NCBI GenBank assembly: GCA_902772755.1
Contig: CACYCD010000024.1
Location: 1 to 6,399, forward strand
From: an uncultured Ruminococcus sp.
GTDB taxonomy: Bacteria > Bacillota > Clostridia > Oscillospirales > Acutalibacteraceae
Direction of reading: 5' to 3'
Length of the DNA stretch: 6,399 nucleotides
Part shown: piece after piece, positions 1 through 5,206 of the stretch
How the letters are laid out: every line of letters starts with the position of its first letter
How positions within the stretch are numbered: the stretch's first letter is position 1
Translations under genes and position numbers: made by a program
Notes under the pieces: generated by a model
The model's input: the letters and a program-made list of their open reading frames with translations, nothing else
What the model was told of the DNA's origin: nothing
The model's database searches: none

Positions 1-1
1 A

Positions 2-784
2 GGACCCAAGCATAACTATGCCTACCACACCGAGGCAATGGACAGAGCTATGGAGGGTGGCATTGATGATGTCGGCTTAGGCGTTCTGTTCGGACTGGAG
101 CTATACAAGTACGAGTTTGCAGGTCTTTTGATGCACGCAGAACACCTTGAAGCCGTTCACGGCGTAGGTCCCCATACAATTAGTGTTCCGAGAATAAAGC
201 GTGCCGATGACATTGACCCCGATGTTTTTGACAACGGCATTGATGACGATACCTTTGCAAAGATAATCGCCTGCATACGTATATCCGTTCCATACACCGG
301 TATGATAATTTCCACTCGTGAGAGCGAAGCCTGCCGTAACAAGGTTATGGCTCTCGGTGTTTCGCAGATATCGGGAGGTTCAAGAACCTCCGTTGGCGGT
401 TATGCAGGTTATTCCGCAGACGAACGTCCCCACGATACCGAACAGTTTGACGTCTCCGATCAACGTTCACTTGACGAGGTAGTCCATTGGCTTATGGATA
501 TTGGCTATATCCCCTCATTCTGCACCGCCTGCTACCGTGAGGGCAGAACAGGCGACCGCTTTATGAGCCTGTGCAAAAAGGGACAGATACAGAACTGCTG
601 TCACCCCAACGCACTTATGACGCTCAAGGAGTATCTGGAGGACTACGCTTCACCCGAAACAAAGGAGATAGGCGAGAAGCTCATAACAGCTGAGCTTGAA
701 AAGATACCCAATCCCAAAGCAAGAAGGCTTGCAAAGGAATATATTGAAAATATCCATCTGGGTAAACGTGATTTCAGATTTTAA
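2..784 (+). CDS. hydG: [FeFe]-hydrogenase maturase HydG, C-terminal part (5' end outside window)
   Basis: HydG is a radical-SAM tyrosine lyase. It splits tyrosine to p-cresol and converts the remainder to CO and cyanide, which it loads on iron as the synthon for the hydrogenase diiron site. The frame is open from base 2, so this is the last 260 residues of a protein usually near 470; the radical-SAM CX3CX2C motif lies upstream of the window. Visible are the barrel segment MDRAMEGGIDDVGLGVLFG (about bases 38-94), the ThiH/HydG-like strands ISTRESEA and SQISGGSRTSVGGY, and the HydG-specific C-terminal auxiliary-cluster motif CX2CX22C, with cysteine codons at 521, 530 and 599. That motif separates HydG from ThiH. 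A methionine codon at 38 is internal, because the protein similarity continues upstream of it. hydF follows after 17 bases, probably in the same transcript. Confidence 0.95.
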   Translation, partial: GPKHNYAYHTEAMDRAMEGGIDDVGLGVLFGLELYKYEFAGLLMHAEHLEAVHGVGPHTISVPRIKRADDIDPDVFDNGIDDDTFAKIIACIRISVPYTGMIISTRESEACRNKVMALGVSQISGGSRTSVGGYAGYSADERPHDTEQFDVSDQRSLDEVVHWLMDIGYIPSFCTACYREGRTGDRFMSLCKKGQIQNCCHPNALMTLKEYLEDYASPETKEIGEKLITAELEKIPNPKARRLAKEYIENIHLGKRDFRF

Positions 785-788
785 CATC

Positions 789-794
789 GGGGGG
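789..794 (+). promoter_or_regulatory. Shine-Dalgarno of hydF (six-G run)
   Basis: A run of six G ends 7 bases before the TTG at 802 and is the only plausible ribosome site here. It supports the TTG as the hydF start, because the next in-frame ATG lies beyond the P-loop. The run is less canonical than the GGAGG sites of the hydCBA operon. Confidence 0.65.
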
Positions 795-801
795 ATTACA
801 A

Positions 802-2001
802 TTGAGCTTAAACAGTACACCTGTAGCTGACAGAACCCACATAGGGCTGTTCGGCAGAAGGAATGCAGGCAAATCCAGTGTGATAAATGCCATAACAGGT
901 CAGGAGCTTGCAATTGTGTCCGAGGTTCAGGGAACGACCACAGACCCCGTTTCAAAGACAATGGAGCTTCTTCCGCTGGGTCCTGTGGTGATAATCGACA
1001 CTCCGGGACTTGACGATGTGGGAGCACTCGGAGAGCTGAGGATCACCAAAACCTATCAGGTGCTTAACAAGACCGACATTGCCCTGCTCGTGGTAGACAG
1101 CGTGCAGGGTATGACGGAGGAGGACAAAAAAATCCTCAAAAAAATACAAGATAAGGAGATACCCTATCTTGTGGTTTATAATAAGTGTGATCTGAAACGG
1201 CTTGACTTAAATTCTGATACGGAAATATCCGTCAGTGCCGAAACCAAAGAAAATATCCGTGAGCTAAAGGAACGCATTGCCTCGCTTGCAAAGCACGAAA
1301 ATACCGAATATCCGATAATAGCCGACAAGGTGAACAGCGGTGACACGGTAGTGCTTGTCATTCCCATAGATTCCTCCGCACCAAAGGGCAGGCTTATCCT
1401 TCCACAGCAACAGACAATCAGAGAACTGCTTGAAGCAGGCTGTTCAACCGTTGTATGCAGAGAAACAGAGCTTAATAATGCTCTTTCGGCTCTTAAAGAA
1501 CAGCCGAAGTACGTTGTGACGGATTCGCAGGCATTCAAAAAAGTATCGGCTGTCGTCCCCGATGAGGTGTGTCTTACTTCGTTTTCGATACTGTTCGCCC
1601 GTCACAAGGGCAATATCACGGAGCTTGTCAAGGGTGCGTCAAAGCTGGATTCACTTCGGGACGGCGACAGAATACTGATTAGCGAGGGCTGTACCCACCA
1701 CAGACAGTGCGGTGACATCGGCACTGTCAAGCTGCCAAAATGGATACGGGCTTACAGCGGAAAAGAATTGGAGTTTGAGTTTACAAGCGGAACGGAGTTT
1801 CCCTTTGACCTAAGCCGATATTCCCTGATCATTCACTGCGGAGGCTGTATGCTCAACGAGCGTGAGATGAAGTACCGCATCAAGTGTTCCGCCGATGCAG
1901 GCATACCCATCACCAACTACGGAATGACCATAGCCCACGTCAACGGAATACTAAAACGCAGTCTGAGTATTTTTCCGGAAATAGCAGAGCTTATCGGATA
2001 A
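802..2001 (+). CDS. hydF: [FeFe]-hydrogenase maturation GTPase HydF
   Basis: HydF is the cytoplasmic GTPase and [4Fe-4S] scaffold that receives the diiron precursor and transfers it to apo-HydA. The 399-residue length is normal. The N-terminal Era/TrmE-like GTPase domain shows G1 with G18, G23, K24 and S25, a switch-I threonine cluster TTTDP at 45-49, G3 DTPG at 66-69, G4 NKCD at 127-130 and a G5-like SAE at 145-147. A central dimerisation region follows. The C-terminal cluster domain carries the HydF signature C297-x-H299 followed by H345-C346-x2-C349, matching the CxHx(46-53)CxxC type. Translation starts at TTG; the P-loop begins only 17 residues in, so no downstream start would give a working protein. 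It lies 17 bases after hydG, and its last 11 bases overlap the end of the convergent regulator gene. Confidence 0.97.
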   Translation: MSLNSTPVADRTHIGLFGRRNAGKSSVINAITGQELAIVSEVQGTTTDPVSKTMELLPLGPVVIIDTPGLDDVGALGELRITKTYQVLNKTDIALLVVDSVQGMTEEDKKILKKIQDKEIPYLVVYNKCDLKRLDLNSDTEISVSAETKENIRELKERIASLAKHENTEYPIIADKVNSGDTVVLVIPIDSSAPKGRLILPQQQTIRELLEAGCSTVVCRETELNNALSALKEQPKYVVTDSQAFKKVSAVVPDEVCLTSFSILFARHKGNITELVKGASKLDSLRDGDRILISEGCTHHRQCGDIGTVKLPKWIRAYSGKELEFEFTSGTEFPFDLSRYSLIIHCGGCMLNEREMKYRIKCSADAGIPITNYGMTIAHVNGILKRSLSIFPEIAELIG

Positions 2002-2629
2002 GGTCAATTCTTTTTCCGTTTGAGTTTATAATACCGTCATCGTTCATACGTTTGATCTCACGCATCATTGCACTGCGGTTCGTGCCAAGATATTTTGCCA
2101 GCCGTTCAAAGGTTATCGGGATAATAATCGTATCGCTGTCGGAGCTTTGTATCTTCTTTTGATATTCAAAGTAGGCGATCAGCTTTTCACGCAGGGACTT
2201 CTTATTTAAAATACTTACGTGCAGGGACAGAGCTTTGGCTTTTTCGGAAGTCGAAACCAGCATTCTTTTTATCAGCTCATTGTGATTCTTGCAGTCTGCA
2301 CGGCAGGGGTGAAGCAGCTTGTCAAAGTGCATAAACAGCACACGGCAATCTGTTTCTGCCATCGCAATGTATTCAATAGATTCAAGCGGTGTGATGATGT
2401 ATTCTCCGAAGCAGTCGCCTGCACGGAGAAAGTCAAACACGCTTTCCTGACCGTCAGCGTCAATGCAGGCAATATATGCCTTGCCCTCCTGAAGCATACC
2501 GATGGTATCACCGCTTCCGTTGAGGGTGAGTATGATATCGCCCTTGCGAAAGCTCACATATTTCTTTGATTCACAGCTGTCAAACCGGTCAAGCACCGTT
2601 GTATTTTTCTTTAAAATAAAATCTTCCAT
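1991..2629 (-). CDS. Crp/Fnr-family transcriptional regulator, divergent from the hydrogenase operon
   Basis: This is a probable dimeric DNA-binding sensor of 212 residues, a normal length for the superfamily. The N-terminal half is a cNMP-type beta-roll (about 25-110, with RKGDIIL and LRAGDCFGE). It lacks the arginine-serine pocket that binds cAMP in Crp, so cAMP is an unlikely ligand. A dimer helix follows (about 118-160), then a winged helix-turn-helix at about 172-201 (ITFERLAKYLGTNRSAMMRE). The predicted recognition helix has R185 and R190 but S186, where Crp has R180, E181 and R185. Six cysteines (19, 55, 73, 95, 109, 113) are present; they do not form the N-terminal Fnr cluster pattern, but redox sensing is possible. 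The ATG at 2629 is chosen. A TTG at 2641 would add four residues and sits 12 bases from an AAGGAAA; an in-frame stop lies directly before it. Its place beside hydCBA suggests it controls that operon (inference). Confidence 0.9.
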   Translation of the reverse strand: MEDFILKKNTTVLDRFDSCESKKYVSFRKGDIILTLNGSGDTIGMLQEGKAYIACIDADGQESVFDFLRAGDCFGEYIITPLESIEYIAMAETDCRVLFMHFDKLLHPCRADCKNHNELIKRMLVSTSEKAKALSLHVSILNKKSLREKLIAYFEYQKKIQSSDSDTIIIPITFERLAKYLGTNRSAMMREIKRMNDDGIINSNGKRIDLIR

Positions 2630-2653
2630 TTCGATACCCAATTAACAATGAAG

Positions 2654-2660
2654 TTTCCTT
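2654..2660 (-). promoter_or_regulatory. Possible ribosome site of the Crp/Fnr-like gene
   Basis: AAGGAAA on the minus strand is the best purine-rich stretch in the predicted leader. It lies 12 bases from the TTG at 2641 and 24 from the ATG at 2629. Neither spacing is ideal, so the start of this gene stays unsettled; the ATG has only a GGG six bases upstream. Confidence 0.35.
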
Positions 2661-2671
2661 ATTTTTTATAC

Positions 2672-2700
2672 ATTATAACATAAATCTGTTGCGGTTGCAA
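2672..2700 (-). promoter_or_regulatory. Predicted sigma-A promoter of the Crp/Fnr-like gene
   Basis: On the minus strand, TTGCAA (2700-2695, 4 of 6 matches to the -35 consensus) is followed 17 bases later by a perfect TATAAT (2677-2672). The predicted start is near 2665, giving a leader of about 24 to 35 bases. The -35 hexamer and most of the spacer lie inside the inverted repeat at 2682-2707, so a protein bound there should block this promoter. Confidence 0.65.
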
Positions 2701-2707
2701 CAGATTT
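2682..2707. promoter_or_regulatory. Perfect inverted repeat, probable Crp/Fnr-type operator
   Basis: Arms AAATCTGTTGC (2682-2692) and GCAACAGATTT (2697-2707) are exact reverse complements around the four bases GGTT. The core GTTGC-N4-GCAAC has the 5+4+5 layout usual for Crp/Fnr half-sites, but not the Crp (TGTGA) or Fnr (TTGAT) sequence. Its centre at 2694.5 is at -41.5 relative to the start predicted from TGTTAAAAT facing hydC, and at about -29.5 relative to the predicted start of the divergent regulator. Binding by the neighbouring regulator is inferred. Eight T follow from 2705, so the same bases could also fold as an intrinsic terminator for + strand transcripts. Confidence 0.65.
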
Positions 2708-2720
2708 TTTTTAGATTCTG

Positions 2721-2729
2721 TGTTAAAAT
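2721..2729 (+). promoter_or_regulatory. Predicted extended -10 of the hydCBA operon
   Basis: TGT followed by TAAAAT (2724-2729, 5 of 6 matches to TATAAT) is an extended -10 element with the TGn motif in the right place. The predicted start is 2736, giving a leader of about 83 bases. The -35 position (2701-2706, CAGATT) is poor, as expected for a promoter that needs an activator. Other AT-rich candidates downstream, such as TATAAA at 2755 or TATTAT at 2765, lack a convincing -35, so the choice is tentative. Confidence 0.5.
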
Positions 2730-2739
2730 TATTTGTAGC

Positions 2740-2770
2740 ATAATAACGGATATATATAAATTGTTATTAT
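2740..2770. repeat. AT-rich inverted repeat in the hydC leader
   Basis: ATAATAAC (2740-2747) and GTTATTAT (2763-2770) are exact reverse complements separated by 15 bases. In the predicted leader RNA they could form a weak stem that is almost all A-U. The surrounding sequence is very AT-rich, so chance is a fair explanation. Confidence 0.3.
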
Positions 2771-2818
2771 ATTTGTTTAATTTTGTATTGTTTTGTTCAA
2801 GAATAAAAGGAGGTTTAT

Positions 2819-3301
2819 ATGGCAAAACTCAGTGAAGCCGCAGTGAAGCAAATCAGCGAGATCTGCGACAGATATGCTAACGAAACTACCCCTCTTATGA
2901 TGATCCTCAGTGACATTCAAAAGGAGTACGGTTACGTTCCCGTAGATGTTCAGGAGATCGTTTCCGAGAAAACAGGTATCTCAGTGGCTGAGATCTACGG
3001 TGTTGTTACTTTCTATTCTTTCTTCTCGCTCAAGCCAAAGGGAAAGTACATAATCGGCTGCTGCTTGGGTACTGCCTGCTATGTAAAGGGTGCTCAGCAG
3101 ATCATTGACGAATTTTGTGAGATTCTCGGAATCAAACCCGGAGAAACTACAGACGATGGTATGTTCACCATTGATGCACTCCGCTGCATAGGTGCCTGCG
3201 GAATCGCACCTGCAGTAACTATCAACGGTACTGTATATCCCAAGATGGAAGTAAGTCAGGTAGCCGGAGTTATCAACGATTACCGCAGCAGGGAGGACTA
3301 A
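2819..3301 (+). CDS. hydC: NADH-linked [FeFe]-hydrogenase subunit, NuoE-like (HydC/HndA)
   Basis: This is the small iron-sulfur subunit of the trimeric NAD(H)-dependent hydrogenase and relates to the 24-kDa (NuoE) subunit of complex I. At 160 residues it has the usual length for HydC. A helical N-terminal part (about 1-70, with TPLMMILSDIQKEYGYVP and EIYGVVTFYSFF) is followed by a thioredoxin-like fold. That fold has the [2Fe-2S] ligands C82, C87, C123 and C127 in the NuoE spacing C-x4-C-x35-C-x3-C; C81 is an extra cysteine. The ATG at 2819 has a strong site, AAAGGAGG (2806-2813), five bases upstream. It is the first gene of the operon, with hydB starting three bases after its stop. It probably passes electrons to or from the HydB flavin site. 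Confidence 0.95.
   Translation: MAKLSEAAVKQISEICDRYANETTPLMMILSDIQKEYGYVPVDVQEIVSEKTGISVAEIYGVVTFYSFFSLKPKGKYIIGCCLGTACYVKGAQQIIDEFCEILGIKPGETTDDGMFTIDALRCIGACGIAPAVTINGTVYPKMEVSQVAGVINDYRSRED
3291..3296 (+). promoter_or_regulatory. Shine-Dalgarno of hydB, inside the end of hydC
   Basis: GGGAGG lies within the last codons of hydC, eight bases before the hydB ATG. Ribosomes finishing hydC would clear this site, which suggests coupled translation and matched amounts of the two subunits. Confidence 0.7.
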
Positions 3302-3304
3302 TTC

Positions 3305-5191
3305 ATGAAAATTACATCACGTGAACAGCTTGATCAGATTATCAGCAATTGCACAAAAACCTTTCAGAACAAGCTCGACGGTTCCGACGGTAAGCGTGCA
3401 GTAGTGCTTTGCGGCGGTACAGGTTGCCTTTCTTCAAATTCCGATGCTATCAAGGCAAAGTTTGAGGAAATGATCGTTGAATACGGTCTTGACGATTTTG
3501 TTACCGTCAATCAGGTAGGTTGCTTCGGCTTCTGTTCTCAGGGTCCGTTTGTAAAGATATTCCCCGAGGATACACTCTATCGCCTTGTAAAGGTTGAAGA
3601 TGTTGAAGAGATCGTAAAAACCGATCTTCTCAAGGGAAATATCGTTGACAGACTTCTCTACACCGACCCCGTAACAAAGGAAAAGATCCAGAGACAGGAA
3701 GAGATCAACTTCTACAAAAAGCAGAAGAGGATCGCACTCCACGGTTGCGGACTTATAGATGCAGAGGATATCAACGAGGCTATGGGCTATGGTGCTTTCA
3801 AGGGTCTTGAAAATGCTCTTGATAAGTCACCCAAGGAAGTTATTGACGAAGTCCTCGCTTCCGGTATCAGAGGCAGAGGCGGTGCAGGCTTCCCCACAGG
3901 CAGAAAATGGTCCTTCGCTTATGCAAATGATTCCGATCAGAAGTATGTAGTATGTAACGGCGACGAGGGCGACCCCGGTGCATTTATGGACCGTTCCATT
4001 CTTGAGGGCAACCCGTTTGCAGTTATCGAGGGTATGATGATCGCAGGTTATGCTATCGGTGCCTCCGAGGGTTACTTCTATGTACGTGCAGAGTATCCTG
4101 TAGCTGTTAATCGTCTGCAAAAGGCTATTGACCAGATGACAGAAATGGGCATTCTCGGTGACAATATCCTGGGTACAGACTTCTCATTCAGAGCTCATAT
4201 CCGTCTGGGTGCAGGTGCATTCGTATGCGGTGAAGAAACAGCTCTGCTCAATTCAATCGAAGGCAAGCGTGGTATGCCTCGTCCCAGACCTCCGTTCCCG
4301 GCGGTCAAGGGTCTTTGGGGCAAGCCCACAGTTGTAAATAATGTTGAAACACTCGCTTCAATTCCGTATATCCTGCGTGAAGGTGCAGCTGACTTTGCAT
4401 CGGTAGGTACAGAGGGTTCAAAGGGTACCAAGGTATTCGCCCTCGGCGGAAAGGTAAATAACGTAGGTCTGGTAGAGGTACCTATGGGTACAACTCTCAG
4501 AGAGCTTATCTATGATATCGGCGGCGGTATCCCCAACAACAAGAAGTTCAAGGCTATCCAGACAGGCGGCCCCTCCGGCGGTTGTCTTACAGAGGAATAC
4601 CTTGACGAGCCGATCGATTTTGATAACCTCGTTGCCAAGGGCTCAATGATGGGTTCAGGCGGAGCTATCGTTATGGACGAGGATAACTGTATGGTAAATA
4701 TCGCAAAATTCTATATGGAATTTATCTGCGATGAATCCTGCGGTAAGTGTTCACCCTGCCGTGTGGGTACAAAGCGTATGCTTGAAATACTCACCAAGAT
4801 CACTGACGGCAAGGGTACAATGAATGATATAGACGAGCTTCAGCAGCTGTCAGAGGCTGTTAAGAACAACTCCCTGTGTGCATTGGGACAGACAGCGGCT
4901 AACCCCATCGTGTCCACAATGACTCACTTTATGGATGAGTATATAGCTCACATCAAGGACAAGAAGTGTCCTGCAAAGATCTGTAAGAACCTTATGAGGT
5001 ACTCGATCGTTAAGGACAGCTGTTACGGTTGCGGTCTGTGTGCACGTCAGTGTCCCGTAAACGCTATCACCGTTACGAATTACACAGCACCCGGCAAGAA
5101 GAGACCCGCCTACGAGATCAACCCCGATAAGTGTATCAAGTGCGGATTGTGCCAGTCTTCTTGTAAGTTCAAAGCGATCATCAAGGAATAA
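3305..5191 (+). CDS. hydB: NADH-linked [FeFe]-hydrogenase flavoprotein subunit, NuoF-like (HydB/HndC)
   Basis: This is the NAD(H)- and FMN-binding subunit, expected to be the site where electrons are split or merged between NADH, ferredoxin and the H-cluster. At 628 residues it has the full HydB length. In order: an N-terminal thioredoxin-like [2Fe-2S] domain with C36, C41, C73 and C77; a NuoF core with the glycine-rich GRGGAGFPTGRKW at 190-202 and the NGDEGDPGAFMDR flavin/NAD segment at 218-230; a [4Fe-4S] site C479-x2-C482-x2-C485 plus C525; and a C-terminal two-[4Fe-4S] ferredoxin domain with C573, C576, C579, C583 and C610, C613, C616, C620. Both added end domains distinguish HydB from plain complex I NuoF. 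Two more cysteines, C555 and C560, lie in the linker before the ferredoxin domain. It sits between hydC (3-base gap) and hydA (15-base gap) in one operon. Confidence 0.97.
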   Translation: MKITSREQLDQIISNCTKTFQNKLDGSDGKRAVVLCGGTGCLSSNSDAIKAKFEEMIVEYGLDDFVTVNQVGCFGFCSQGPFVKIFPEDTLYRLVKVEDVEEIVKTDLLKGNIVDRLLYTDPVTKEKIQRQEEINFYKKQKRIALHGCGLIDAEDINEAMGYGAFKGLENALDKSPKEVIDEVLASGIRGRGGAGFPTGRKWSFAYANDSDQKYVVCNGDEGDPGAFMDRSILEGNPFAVIEGMMIAGYAIGASEGYFYVRAEYPVAVNRLQKAIDQMTEMGILGDNILGTDFSFRAHIRLGAGAFVCGEETALLNSIEGKRGMPRPRPPFPAVKGLWGKPTVVNNVETLASIPYILREGAADFASVGTEGSKGTKVFALGGKVNNVGLVEVPMGTTLRELIYDIGGGIPNNKKFKAIQTGGPSGGCLTEEYLDEPIDFDNLVAKGSMMGSGGAIVMDEDNCMVNIAKFYMEFICDESCGKCSPCRVGTKRMLEILTKITDGKGTMNDIDELQQLSEAVKNNSLCALGQTAANPIVSTMTHFMDEYIAHIKDKKCPAKICKNLMRYSIVKDSCYGCGLCARQCPVNAITVTNYTAPGKKRPAYEINPDKCIKCGLCQSSCKFKAIIKE

Positions 5192-5193
5192 TA

Positions 5194-5200
5194 GGGAGGA
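5194..5200 (+). promoter_or_regulatory. Shine-Dalgarno of hydA
   Basis: GGGAGGA ends six bases before the ATG at 5207 and lies in the short gap after the hydB stop. It fixes the hydA start. Confidence 0.75.
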
Positions 5201-5206
5201 AAATAT

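Noticed and set aside
650..1027. Open frame of 125 codons on the minus strand across the hydG-hydF junction
   Set aside because: It is antisense to the conserved ends of both maturase genes, including the HydF P-loop region, and shows no domain or sensible start context.
1176..1538. Open frame of 120 codons on the minus strand
   Set aside because: It lies wholly inside hydF, antisense to conserved GTPase and linker sequence, and its low-complexity serine-rich product matches nothing recognised.
2219..2569. Open frame of 116 codons on the plus strand
   Set aside because: It is the antisense shadow of the Crp/Fnr-like gene, whose beta-roll and helix-turn-helix are clear on the other strand.
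2643..2649. TTAACAA, identical to a Rex operator half-site, near the start of the regulator gene
   Set aside because: Rex sites need the partner half TTGTTAA a few bases away. The neighbouring bases on either side do not supply it, nor does the TTGTTATTAT stretch at 2761, so Rex control is not supported.
2751..2800. TATATATA and several TTGTT runs as further operators or promoters
   Set aside because: They form no convincing pair of spaced hexamers or palindromic site; base composition alone explains them.
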